In this document: piece by piece, positions 11,001-21,900 of the stretch
How the letters are laid out: the number at the start of each line of letters is the position of its first letter
Numbering within the stretch: position 1 is the stretch's first letter
Source of the DNA: Branchiostoma floridae
Lineage: Eukaryota > Chordata > Leptocardii > Amphioxiformes > Branchiostomatidae
Assembly: GCF_000003815.2 (NCBI RefSeq)
Contig: NC_049990.1
Location: forward strand, 1,420,661 to 1,484,660
DNA length: 64,000 bases
Direction of reading: 5' to 3'
Translations under genes and position numbers: made by a program
Notes under the pieces: generated by a model
Database searches by the model: none
What the model was told of the DNA's origin: nothing
What the model saw: only the letters and a program-made list of their open reading frames with translations

Positions 11001-14000
11001 GAGGCACGTATTTCGCAGTGTGTTTGTAGTCACGTGACGATGCCGTCCTTTGGTGTCCGCCATATTGATTGGTACAAGATACCTAGCAGCCGTGGCGCGA
11101 CAGAGGAGAATTCAATACAGTGGTAATTAAATGAAATTGCACAGATCTAACTTTTTCTTGTTAATTTTGCTGTTTCAGGAGGAGAACAAGATGCGGCATT
11201 GCCTGGGGATGCTGTACAGCTATGACTGGATCAGCGTGCCACTAGTCTACACACAGGTATGCAAATACTATAGCTAAACAGAAAAGTCAACATTGCTAAG
11301 CAAAAAGGAGGTTCTTCTTGAAATTAATCATATCTAGGGTGACAATTGAAATGCTCTCTATATTTGATTCGCTTCATCATCAACTTCCCCACACATTGAG
11401 CCTGTATAGAATATAGCTTCTGTAATGGTCAATTTTAGAACACCCTTATGTTTCCTAAACTGGTTCCATATCCCTTCCCTTGGGTAGCGGCAGTAGCGAT
11501 GTTCACCCCAATGCACAACCCCTTCAATACCCATATGTTGTGACATTATTGGTGCTCATATAACCCCCTGTCATACCCTCAGGTAGTAACTGTTGCCGTC
11601 TACACGTTCTTCCTGTCGTGTTTGATGGGTCGGCAGTACCTGGACCCGGCGCAAGGGTACGAGTCACATGAGGTGGACCTGTACGTTCCGGCCTTCACCA
11701 TACTGCAGATGTTCTTCTATATGGGATGGCTCAAGGTGGGTACAGATCTGCCGTGGTAGTAGGGGTAAGGTTTAGATGTTAGAGTCAGTGTTAGATCGAC
11801 CAGACCTTGTGGCAAGAGATGGACCTGTTAGGCCCCCTTTCCACTAGACGGCGATCGCGCTGCGCTCTTTCTGCGACATAAAACGGGTGGGTGTAACCTT
11901 CAATTTCAAACTGAGTATGTCATACAGAATGTAAAAGTATGACTGAAGGACGACAAAAACACACAAATCGTGAAAAATATTGGTTATTTTGTATACAATT
12001 CGTTGAGCGATCTGCCAAATCGCAGAGAGAGCGCAGCGAGGGCGCCGTCCTTGTGGAAAGGGGATAGGAAGGGTTACATCCCGGCATTTACCATTGTACA
12101 GCTGTTCTTCTATATGGGGCTGGCTCAATGTGGGTAGATATATGCTGTAGCACGAGCGGTGGGGCTAAGGTTTACATGTTAGAGTCAGTATTAGGGTCAG
12201 GACCAAACCTAGCGGTTAGAGGTGGGCCTGCACATTCCGGCATTCACCATACTACCGATATTCTTCCATACGGGCTGGGTCAAGGTGGTTTCATGTCTAT
12301 GTTCCGTACTTTAATATCCAGGTCGCCGAGCAGCTGATCAACCCGTTCGGCCAGGACGATGACGACTTCGAGGGGAACTGGTGCATCGACAGGAACCTAC
12401 AGGTGACTGTTTCAATCAATCAACGTGGTTCATTAAATGCTGTTGTATACATGTTCTACTTGTCAGCACATGAACAATGACATGTCCTCCAGTTAGCTCT
12501 GAGAACCGGTAGGTCTCACGTGTGTCGAAAACTTGATTCTCATGATTTCACCGCCCAAATTGCTTATTGTTGTTTATTGTTTACGACAGATCTCGTTCCT
12601 GGCTGTTGATGATATGTACCTGTTTGTTTGTTTGTTGTTGTTTACTAATGTTGTTTATTGTTGTTGTTTATTGTTTACCATAGATCTCGTACCTGGCTGT
12701 TGATGACATGTACCTGTCCCACCCGCCCCTGGAGAAGGATATCTACTGGAACCAGCCGGACCCAGATTGTTTACTGTTGTTGTTTATTGTTTACCACAGA
12801 TCTCGTACCTGGCTGTTGATGACATGTACCTGTCCCACCCACCCCTGGAGAAGGATATCTACTGGAACCAGCCAGACCCAGACCTACCTTACACACAGGC
12901 AGCTCTCAGCAGCAGAACTACGTCTTTCCTGGGATCTACCTTCGAACTCAGGTGAGATCATTTTTGTTTTCTTAATATAAGTGGTCTTAATCCATCTTCT
13001 TCCAAGATACCGAAGACATATGAGAAAATATATGACGTTTTTCTGCCAATATTTCATCCTTCACAGAAAGTCAAAATCCATTGAGCCATCTATGTCTTGG
13101 CCTATGTCCACCTAGTTCCTAAAAATTAAAAAAAAATTAAAACGTGACCACATCCTCTCTTTCGTGTCAAGCTGCAGTTTACCGACATGTCTGTCTTCAC
13201 CTAACTTAACTTAAAAGGAAGCAATAAAGAAGCAATTGGCATATATGCATTTGGTTGTAGATGAATTATCTTCCAATGACTAACATGTTCTCTCCCCTTC
13301 CAGACTGAACAAAGACGACATGCAGTTTAAGCGAATGCCTCCCCTGGAGGAGTGTCCGCGCTCCGGCAACTCCATCAAGCGGCGCTCCGCCAACTTCACT
13401 CGAGCCTTCATCGACAGCATCCTGTCCCGCAGCGGGTCCACCGTGTCGCTCAAGAGCTCGGTGGCGGGCACCCCGACCACCCTGTCCGCCAACAACACGC
13501 TGAAGAAGACGTTCTCACCCCGCAAGCACGCCCACACCGTCGACAGCTACACGGAGCTGCGCGCGCTGGGTATCATGCACAAGACGGACTCACAGGAGTC
13601 CCTGGTGTCGCCAGGGGAGAGTGGGGAGGGGGGCGACAGCCGGTCGCCATCGGGAAGAGACAGCCATTTTTCCATCCCTATTACTCCCAGATCGAGCCAA
13701 GACGTCGCCAAAGACGAGGCCAGTGATACGGTACCGCTGAAAACGCCTGGAGCCTCCGCCGTGGAGCATCTGACGGTCCCCCAGCCTCTCCGGCAGCTCA
13801 GGAGGATGTCAAAGTCCGTCTCGCACCTGGTGGAGCCGCCGCGCTACCCGACTGAGGCCAGACACGGCTACAGGCGCTCCAGCGATAACATCGCCTCCAT
13901 GGCCAACACGGCACAGTTCAGGGGCGCCACCACGTCTTCGGACTACTTCTCCAACGACAAGATCTCGGCGACTGCGAAAGATGCAGTCTTCCATCCGGCG

Positions 14001-14429
14001 GTCCCCCACGAGAAGGCTGCCGGGAGGCTAGCCGGTAGACTGACTGCCGTGAGCAGTCCACTCGCGGAAGGGAAGCCCGAAACGGCCCGGTTACCACCGT
14101 ACAGGGCCAGGAAACCGTCGGGCCCGACCTCCACCCGCCCCAAGGGTGTGAAGTGGTTTGTGTACGAGGGAGACAGCGACGCGGGGCAGCTGAGTAGCAG
14201 CGACAGCGGACACGGGTCGGTGAAGAGTTTACGAGACCTGTGTCTGCAGATTGAGCCCCCACCGGGTAGGGAGGACGGGACGGACGGGCGGACTGCACCC
14301 CCACCGGTCAAGGGGGACGGAATGGACGCGCGGAATGCGACTGTGAAGACGAACGTTTTGAGTAAAGAGGCGAAGGGTGCGGAGAACCCGAAGGTCGAGA
14401 TCCACCTCCCAAGACTAACGTCTGTGTAA
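8013..14429 (+). CDS. BEST: Bestrophin, calcium-activated anion channel (7 coding exons)
   Basis: Bestrophins are pentameric plasma- or intracellular-membrane chloride/bicarbonate channels opened by calcium. Coding exons are 8013-8493, 10153-10307, 11179-11256, 11583-11735, 12322-12402, 12800-12951 and 13304-14429. All boundaries are GT-AG and the phases join to a 741-residue protein. It starts [17 protein letters not shown] and carries the family signature [15 protein letters not shown] (about 91-105). Neck residues I76, F80 and F84 match human numbering exactly. The calcium clasp (about 293-306, [11 protein letters not shown]) keeps Q293, N296 and D301-D304 but has Q where human BEST1 has E300. 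The aperture position 205 is F. Exon 7 encodes a long, Ser-rich, probably cytosolic and disordered tail. An acceptor-like AG at 8009-8010 suggests an upstream untranslated exon. Family assignment is very secure; which vertebrate BEST it matches is not resolved. Confidence 0.95.
8578..9050 (+). repeat. Degenerate copies of the bestrophin exon 1 donor end
   Basis: The 3' end of exon 1 (GTTTCCTACCATGAACCATG, then GTGGTGGACGCAG and a donor) reappears in intron 1. The clearest copy is 8578-8624 (GTGGTCTAC, CATGTGGTGGATGCTGGTACG). A weaker one is 8697-8757 (TGGTCTAAAA, GGTTTCCTACCATAAAC, GTCGGTAAGT), and a faint one is 9003-9050. None has its own acceptor or open frame, so they look non-functional. 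Confidence 0.75.
9987..10134 (+). pseudogene. Truncated duplicate of bestrophin exon 2
   Basis: It sits 166 bp before the real exon 2 and repeats its acceptor and first ~95 bases almost unchanged ([13 protein letters not shown], then [13 protein letters not shown]). It then decays into about four copies of the ~20 bp unit GTTCTGTAACCTAGCAAC and meets a stop. Use of this acceptor would truncate the protein. The near identity suggests a recent duplication. Confidence 0.85.
10378..10620 (+). repeat. Two further copies of the exon 2 3' end and donor
   Basis: GGCGGGAGGGCCGCATC, GACGACTTCACCTTC and CAGCTCATAGAGGTATGGGA recur at 10405-10465, and with decay at 10555-10615, each with about 80 bp of following intron (CACGTG...ATGTTGG). 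Together with exon 2 itself they form an array with a period of roughly 150 bp. More distant relatives appear at 10951-11000 and 11030-11108. Confidence 0.8.
10674..10950 (+). mobile_element. tRNA-derived SINE with 10 bp target duplication
   Basis: The 5' head is tRNA-like: an A box around TAGTGGGTAGAG (10681) and a B box GAGTTCGATCC (10720). A ~200 bp non-tRNA body follows and ends near a T-run. It is flanked by perfect 10 bp direct repeats ATGTTGGTGC (10664-10673 and 10951-10960), the mark of LINE-mediated insertion. It landed inside the duplicated exon 2/intron 2 array of bestrophin. Confidence 0.85.
11833..12064. mobile_element. TIR element in bestrophin intron 4
   Basis: Ends of about 45 bp are inverted repeats: CCCCTTTCCACTAGACGGCG, then GCTGCGCTCTTTCTGCGA on the left, mirrored by TCGCAGAGAGAGCGCAGCGA and GGCGCCGTCC...GGAAAGGGG on the right. 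It has no coding capacity (MITE class). It splits the triplicated exon 4/intron 4 segment, so it arrived after that duplication. Confidence 0.8.
12075..12290 (+). repeat. Two decayed copies of the bestrophin exon 4 3' end
   Basis: Exon 4's end (CCTTCACCATACTGCAGATG, then TTCTTCTATATGGGATGGCT) is copied at 12078-12137 and 12228-12290. Each is joined to the following intron block containing AAGGTTTAGATGTTAGAGTCAGT. The copies have lost frame and acceptor. Confidence 0.8.
12590..12773 (+). pseudogene. Two truncated duplicates of bestrophin exon 6
   Basis: The acceptor and start of exon 6 ([13 protein letters not shown]) occur three times, after AG at 12589, 12683 and 12799. Only the last copy runs on to a donor in frame. 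The middle one is near identical for ~87 bp (to WNQPDPD) and is exactly 116 bp upstream, so splicing to it would shift the frame. The first keeps ~30 bp. Each is preceded by TTGTTTATTGTTTAC-type sequence, which probably seeded the duplication by slippage. Confidence 0.85.
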
Positions 14430-14584
14430 GGGCGCGATGACATTGGTCGTGCGATCGCCGTGCGTGTGTAATGCGGTTGGATTTTCAAGCAGGCTGTGAC
14501 TGAACCAAACACCGACAAAGATTAAAGACAGCCATTTGTGTTGCAAGAGAGCTGAATTTTGAAGGAAACATACATGGCTGTCCC

Positions 14585-14590
14585 AATAAA
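14585..14590 (+). terminator. Poly(A) signal of bestrophin
   Basis: AATAAA lies 156 bases after the stop codon at 14427-14429, a usual distance for a short 3' UTR. No transcript evidence is available. Confidence 0.6.
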
Positions 14591-14782
14591 GTTATCAATC
14601 GTACGACGACCGCACGACCTTCGTGACCGTGCCTTTGCGGTGCTGCCATGTGCGTCGCACGGTTGTAAACTAATAAGGGCAATATTGTTGTGCATGTGTC
14701 GCACAGATTTCAGCTCTCCTGTTGTCGAAAAGGCAGAACTAGATCCTTGTCAGAGGAAGGTACAGTACTGTCTATCATGAGT

Positions 14783-14846
14783 ACCAGCCTGGTTAGTTTA
14801 CTGGGATCATCACATATTGGGCCCCGGTAAACTAACGAGGCTGATG
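14783..14846. repeat. Short hairpin element
   Basis: CAGCCTGGTTAGTTTACTGG and its near-perfect inverted copy ending CGGTAAACTAACGAGGCTG flank a ~22 bp loop. It is probably a small TIR element relic. Confidence 0.6.
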
Positions 14847-15898
14847 ATCAGGCTAGGTTCTGTCACAGCTGGCTTGAAAATCCTACGACATTTAAATCGT
14901 ACGACAACCTACGACGAATGTGGCAGCGACCAAAGTGGAAGGACAAAACGTCGCGCGGAAAATTACTTTAGACTCAGGGAAACGAACCAGACATGAACAT
15001 CATCAACTACGCGCAGATTGCCGAAATAACGTATCGGTGATAACCGGCCCCAGAAGAGTTGTACAAATTGACCAATTTTTAACAGCCGGTTACAGGGACT
15101 AAACCATAGTATTAATAAAGCCTTTACCTAATTGGCAACAACATTGATATATACGCAGCTAGTTGCCATACAGTGCAATACCATACGTATAAAAGGAATC
15201 CCTTTATATGCAGTAACCGCTTTTATATGTGATGCTGCATGGCTTTGACTACATTGTAGTAAGATTGAAAATGCGGTCTATGAATTCTCCTCTAACATAA
15301 AGGGCATGTTTGCGCTCAATTTGTATTCCACATAAATATGTAAAAACATATTTGACCTGGCAAGTTAGATGCTGTGTTAACTTGCAGGTATATAAGCTGG
15401 TATAAAGTAGTAGCTGTAGAAAATGTTGTAAATACTGGCAAACCTTTGGACATTGACATATGAACAATCAAAGTAAAGACGTAAAGTGAACTGGAAAATG
15501 GAAATTTACAAACATGCAAGTTCTTATCATATTCAAACAGTGTCATTTTATATGTGTGTAAGAAACAATGTTCTTTAAGAAAAGATTGAAAATCATTAAA
15601 ACGCACAAACAACGTACGCACGACGTGTCCTTTTGATTCTACAATATTCTCCTGTTGAAAAATTTAGAGAATGTGATGTATTATAACATATATTTAATGC
15701 AAATGTGGAATATGATTACAGTAGAAACATAAAGACGACAGTCCAGATAACAGACGTATGGGTAACGCAGAGGGCAAGCGATATATTGCCATGACAACGT
15801 GCATGGGGCGCATGCGTACACTCCGTTTCAAGTTACCATAGCAACGACTGGCCTATCACCTATGTTACCAAAAGTTTTCCGTTTTTCCAGCATTCGAA
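14847..15898. other. No recognisable gene
   Basis: AT-rich intergenic sequence. Minus-strand open frames at 15249-15621 show no protein family. Nothing else is supported. Confidence 0.5.
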
Positions 15899-15899
15899 G

Positions 15900-16262
15900 G
15901 GATTCGAAGTATGGTATATGGAATATGGGATCTGAAATGTGGTATCCGGAATGTGATTTCCGGAATATAGGATCAAAAATATGGGATCCAGAATATGGAA
16001 TCCGGAATATTGAATTCTGAAATATACTGATAATTATGGATCACGAATACTGGATCCGGATTGTGTGATCCAGAATATGGGATCCAGAATATGGAATCCG
16101 GGATCTGGAATGCGGGATCCGGAATGTGGGGTCCGGAATATGGGATCTAAAACATGGGATCCGGAATGTGGGGTCTGGAATGTATGATTCGGGACAAGGG
16201 CTCCAGAATATTGGATCCGGAATACGGAATATGGAATACGGAATATGGTATACGGAATATCC
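15900..16262. repeat. 15 bp minisatellite, GGATCCGGAATATG type
   Basis: About 24 diverged units of a 15 bp motif related to GGAATATGGGATCCA. Because the period is five codons, open frames across it show spurious five-residue periodicity. I do not regard those as genes. Confidence 0.9.
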
Positions 16263-16933
16263 GTGTATGGGTCGAACTCAACTTGTCGAAATCCAGCTGG
16301 TGAAACGCCTACATGTAAACATCAGTGGGGAGGGGGGTGACACCAGGGCGACTTATCAAGTGTTGATTGATGATTTATCCACTACACTTTCGACCTTTAA
16401 TGACAGGCAAAACACAGATCAAGCATACATGCAGCTGACAGGGTTTTTTTTACAGCCAAAGGGTCCCTGTTCATGTTGTATACGTATATTATAGTGTGCC
16501 TTTCTGTACCCGAAAGTGGCTTCTGATTTTGTGAAATTGGTACATTTTGCCAATGACATGATCATGATTGTGCTAGCCCGGGGGGTGAATGTCTGCTCTG
16601 TATTGAATAAAGTGTGCCAAGTTTATGACAGAACTGTCAGAAGCTGGCAATGATGCATTACGGTTATATGGGCGTGCCGTGGATACTTGTTTTGACTAAG
16701 TACCACAAATTTGTACTTTATACTTTCCTTCATTCAAACACTTAAGGATCTTTCTTCAAAGATGCCCAATCAAGGGCGGACTCAAAAGGCGTTCAACGTA
16801 TACTATACTATACTATAATGTACTGATAATTATGGAAGGCGATAAAGTCGTAGAGGGGACATGTCGAGTATATTGGCGCTTTTCAATGTGCGCTGGGGCG
16901 GAAATCCCAGACACCACGGTGCACACACAACAT

Positions 16934-17092
16934 TAGTCTCCAAGCAGATCCTACGGTGCCTTAGAGATAGTTTCAAAGCTGACAAAGGAGTATAGCCGGC
17001 CAAAGGGAGTCAGACGGGCACCGGAGCCGGCTGTACTCCTTTGCAAGCTTTGATACTATCACTAAGGCACCGTAGGGTCTGCTTGGAGACTA
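16934..17092. mobile_element. Fold-back element, TAGTCTCCAAGCAGA family, copy 1
   Basis: It starts TAGTCTCCAAGCAGATCCTA and ends with the complementary GGTCTGCTTGGAGACTA. The arms are about 55 bp (also GGTGCCTTAGAGATAGT and GGAGTATAGCCGGC) around a short centre. The same ends bound 61632-63179, and related ends occur at 38157-38552. It has no coding capacity. Confidence 0.85.
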
Positions 17093-18484
17093 ACACAACG
17101 TATCAACATCAAATAAAATCAAAGATAACGTTAGAAGAAGTGTAATACACAGATTTGTGTTAAGATTGTAGGATGTAAGGCGGGAGAGATTGGTGTCTTT
17201 CCCTTTCAATCATTTGCTGATACACGACTGGTGTAGATATCTATCCATCTCTAGAATGTTCTATCCTCAGTACGTGACCCACACTTTTTTTAACCAGATT
17301 GTTCAAAGCAAGGCCATTAGACCACTTTAAGGCAATGAACTAAGAAGTTGGAAATAATCGTGAACGGGGATAGCGGTGGAGATTTGCTTTGAAGGCTGAT
17401 AAGTTGTAGACAGGAGGGAAACAGAAGTGGTCGAGATAGTTCCATAATTTGGCTGTCCGGGGAAAGAAACTGTTGCTGTATAAGGATTGAAAACCGACAG
17501 TTGCCTTAAGCAACCGCCAGTAACCCCTTAAACTTTGCTCTCTCTTTTCTGATGCCGGTTAGAAATAGATCTGACATTTAGAGATAATTTTGTTATTATC
17601 GGCAAACAAAAGGAGGGATACGTCACAAGGAAGTGCCACCTAACAAGGCCCTATTGTTTACAGATTGATTTTGAATTCATTTTAGAAACAGGAGGCATAC
17701 AGTAATACTACCAGCTTGCCATGAATGCAATGTGTGCTTCAATGCATAGTTATAAACTGTTACTTTATCTTAATCTACTAAACTTTGTAGTTGTGTTGTT
17801 CACCTCAAACAAATTGTGTAATGGTGCATGCAGCGCGCCGTGTTAGCCCGAGGGGTGCACCTGGCGAAATTATCATACCTGGTGACAATTATCAATAATT
17901 ATGCATCCATCAATATCAAATTGAGGGTTGCTGGTTAGTAGACTTTCCAACATTATCTGATAGATTTAAGAACAAGTGATGTAGTAACCGCTGTTCAGGA
18001 TTTAGTGCGAATTCGTGTAGCTGACCATCCAATCTTGTTGCGACAAATGTAAGATTTCTTGTCTCCATGACACCAAGAATGTCATACAATCAACAATACT
18101 GTCAAATGAACAAACTGTACAGGTCGCTTTGAAGTAAGATCAAGATATGGCATTCAGCCTTTCAACGACTTGCAAGCGCTACGATCACGTCTCAATGATA
18201 GTATGCTTATTTCGACTGCTGATACAGTTACGGTTGGGCAAAAGAAACTAGATATCTGCTAACAATCTGAACAATAATTTTGTTGGTTTTACATTGACAC
18301 GTGCAGCGTACGTTTTCAAGTGTAAAGATGTATCAAAGTAGTTTGACTTGTTTTGACCCAGCTGGCTGCCTATCGCTGGTGGTGACGAGAGTTCTATATT
18401 TGTCCCAGAATATACCTGCAGGACTAAAGAGGGGTTACAGCTATCATCGTAAAATTTCCTTTGCTAACGATTCATGGAAAATCT
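17093..18484. other. No recognisable gene
   Basis: Intergenic AT-rich DNA upstream of propeller gene A. I see no gene or clear repeat. Confidence 0.5.
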
Positions 18485-18974
18485 TTAATGCGAAGCACAT
18501 TCCAACAGTTACTATTAGGTAGGACCGTGCGTCTATTCAAAGTGACTACCACAGACCTTGTTAGTCACCGATCGAAAGCAATGATCTTTTATTCACCCCT
18601 TGTTTTTGGTAAGTAGTTGATCAACCGCAAATGGCTCCATGCTATTGGCCGACGGTGACGTTAATTCTATTTATGGCTCAGACTGCCGATCCCGAGTTAA
18701 AGTGAAGGATTATAGACCAAATAAAGTATATTTCTTTTAAAAGGAAGTACGGAAATGATCAAAATAAAGCTGTCTCTTAAATAAAAGTTCGACGGAGAGT
18801 TATAATTTGCTTGACGTAACTACATCAGGCGTTCTAATTGATAAATTAGCTGGAAAATTAATTTCTATTCACCCCTGATAATGATAATGAGATGTTCCAC
18901 TCTGTACACGTCACAGGCGTTATAATTGGCACTTCAGGAGGAAACAAAGTTTGCAGAAGTCAGTGAGCAGCAGA
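18485..18974 (+). promoter_or_regulatory. Upstream region and 5' leader of propeller gene A
   Basis: Blocks here recur upstream of genes B and C, for example CGAAGCACATTCC, TTATTCACCCC and GGTAAGTAGTTGATCAACC. Immediately upstream are CACGTCA (18907-18913; TGACGTG on the other strand, a CREB/ATF/XBP1-like core) and ATTGG (18925-18929, an inverted CCAAT box). A leader starting AGGAGGAAACAAAGTTTGC runs to the ATG. Conservation between paralogues is seen directly; factor binding is inference. Confidence 0.6.
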
Positions 18975-21900
18975 ATGGCGGCCGGCTTGGTGCGTGTTAT
19001 CGTGCTCCTGTGTGCGGTGGCGGCGGTCACCCGGGCCCAGACATGGCACAATCATCTAAATCCATCCGGAACTTGGATAAAGTAAGTGCTGAATCGAAAT
19101 CACAATACCTTGAATACAATGATTTATAAGTTTACAGTTAGAGGCGTAGGATAAAAAGTACTCGTGGTTCGAAGTTGGCAGGCCCCGAAGTTATTGGGAA
19201 CGCCCCCGTCAAACCCGCCATAAACCAGAGAGGCTTTTTCTTTCTTGCCCACGAGTTTATTTTTGCAACCTGTCCAACGAATTTCTTGCAAACGCTTTAC
19301 ACCTCAGCTGACCTGTATCCTTATCGTTTTTCTGCGTTTACCTAATTCTAGCCCAAGAACTAAAATCTATTACTTTTTACCAATACAGCTTTTCGACGTC
19401 AAATAATCACATATCCTGATTCATCTTAAATCCCCCGCCCCCGCCCAGGGATAACAACATATTTAATCTCCTCGAAGTTCTTTCAATTACTCTAAACAAG
19501 AGGTCATTCAGGTTAAATAGTATTAGGTACTTGTTGTAGTTTTTAGCACTTTTGTAGCGCTTTTTACGGTGGTCATTTCGACCAATGATCCTAGCTGTGG
19601 CGTGGCGGCCCTGCCTTTGGAGAGTTCGCGAGTTCGAATCCCAGCTGTTGACGCTCACCCGACGTGCACGCTACTAGAAATGGCTGCAGTCCTTAGAACG
19701 GAAAGTTAAACCGTGGTCCACTGTTCATTGTAATTGTAGAAAAGACCTAGGGGAATAGATTCGGTAATTGTAACCTGTCTTCTCTGTCACCGCTAATGGA
19801 ATAATTCATCTTCAGTGAGCTAAAATGAATCTAGAATTTTAGTTTTACGTTCATTTATAGCAACTATAATGGTTGGAATCCGTCGAGCTGCAAAAACAAA
19901 GGCTTCAATCAAGCAAATGTTTTGCTGCATTTAATTTATCACACCTCGGCGGACAGAGTTGTCAGAGGTAAACATACCAGATGCCCCGAGGGACAAAATG
20001 TCAACGCTTGTACATTTGGGTTGACCTGGCATATCAGAGATATATGACAATGGTTGCAAAAGGCTGCGCAGAACTGATAATGTTGTGCATATTGACAAAA
20101 ATGAATTCAGAATTACCAAACAAGACCTCACTCATTAGCCCTAAACTAACTGGTCGTGTTTCGTTGATGTTCAAGAACATTGCGGCTTGTATTGTTAGGT
20201 TGACAAACGTCTCTCCCGTTTCTTACAGGACGGCAATGGCACCCTTGACACAATATACTGGGAAAAAGTGGTTTGGTGTAGGATCGAACGGCAAGCTGTA
20301 TGAGAGGTAGGTCATAATTCATTGTCAAAGCCAAAGTATCTATAGACCTATAGACTACAAACAATGCATTAAATTGCTTCCTCAACGAGTATGCTGTGCC
20401 GTCAAGTCGTTAACAAACAGTTCATTTTTGTGGTATCAGGTATCAGAATAACAACGGCAACTGGTACTGGGTGGACCACGGAAAACCAACGAATGATTTC
20501 TATAACGAAGGTATGGCATATATTTTGTCAGACGTCATTTTTGCACGTATACGCACAAGCATTTCTACGCCATGTTTGAGAGGGTTACAGGCAAACACAG
20601 TTAACGTTACACTTTTGAATTTTGACCAATATAAAAGATACAGATTACATAGAGCCCTAATAAATCTATCAACCTATATCACTACACATACGAGTATATG
20701 ATACAAAACATATAGTAGGGCGAAAAGCGCAGGGTCATAGTCCGTGTCCGTCCGTTTTAGTCATAACTCTTGAAGCAGGTACGATATAAGTAAAATGCCA
20801 TGGTCCATTCTGTATCGCCATCGGTCCCAGCCCTTCCGCAGGTCGCATCGTCATCCGGCATTCGGGCGATCCTACCCGCGGTCGGGTCGTACCTCAGGCG
20901 ATAGCAAATATCCCGTATAAAATGTGTTCTATATTTATATTCCAGAGCCATGTGTACTGGAGGACAATGTCAAGCTCTTCGTCACGTCGTACAATGGTTA
21001 CCTGTATGAATGGCCTGGAGCTATCAACCACGGAGGACCTTTCTATTCCGGTAGGTACAATGTTAATGAAACATCTCGCGCAGACTGATGAGTTTTCTTC
21101 GTGACAACTGATCATGCATTTCATAACCTTCATTTTTCTGTTTGCTTTTTGAACAGACGAGGACAATGTGACACTGTACTCAAGGTTTTGTAACTTATAT
21201 TAACAGTACCACATACATGGTACAGACAGAAGATAAAGGTAGTCTTCTACCTCCCCGACCGAAGTCAGGTACCCATTTTTACACCTGGGTGAAGTTTGGA
21301 AGGTCATGTTAAGTGCCTTTCCCAAAGGCGCAACGTGGGGGGCACAACGTCGGGGGCACGACGGGGATCGAACTCAGGACCTTTAGATTCCGTGCCGAAC
21401 ACTCTACCAGTTACGCCATGCCCGACGCCATAACCCTCATAACCTTTACCAATGACGTCACAGTAAATATGGAAGGCAAATAAGAAGAGAGAGCGCCAAT
21501 CATTTATTGCAAAGCATGGTTAATCTATTAACCTTCATCCGAAAGATGCATTTCTAGGACGAATCTGACCGTATGGGGTCCGTTTAGACCCCATTTTGTT
21601 TTGCTCATAGACATTTCTGATGGTTCTTTTTGTCATTACTATATATTTCCTGTTTCACCAATCTATGACAAAATTTTACAGGTTTTGATGTCAGTAATTA
21701 ATGGTCATTATCATATAGCCAGGTACCGCGGACCAATCAGGAGGCCCCGTTCCACGTTGGTTATGACGTTGTAACACAGATTCCAGCCGGCCCGGTGTGT
21801 ACCGCTCCTATTATTGGTCAGAATCAATCGACAACGGTGCCATTGTCGAAAAATCGACAACATTTTGACCAATGAGAAGGGGCCATACACACAGGGAAGG

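Noticed and set aside
13918-14518. Two minus-strand frames opposite bestrophin exon 7
   Set aside because: Antisense shadows of the long terminal exon, with no splice context or motif.
14522-14780. Small genes after the bestrophin stop
   Set aside because: Short frames on both strands in the 3' UTR and flank, without homology or coding signature.
15799-16494. Repeat protein read through the 15 bp minisatellite
   Set aside because: The five-residue periodicity follows directly from the DNA period; there is no conserved start or splice site.
21131-21230. Extra propeller exon starting GACGAGGACAATGTGACACT in gene A intron 4
   Set aside because: It resembles the start of exon 4, but the same sequence is present in the gene C SINE and lies within the target duplications, so it is SINE body.
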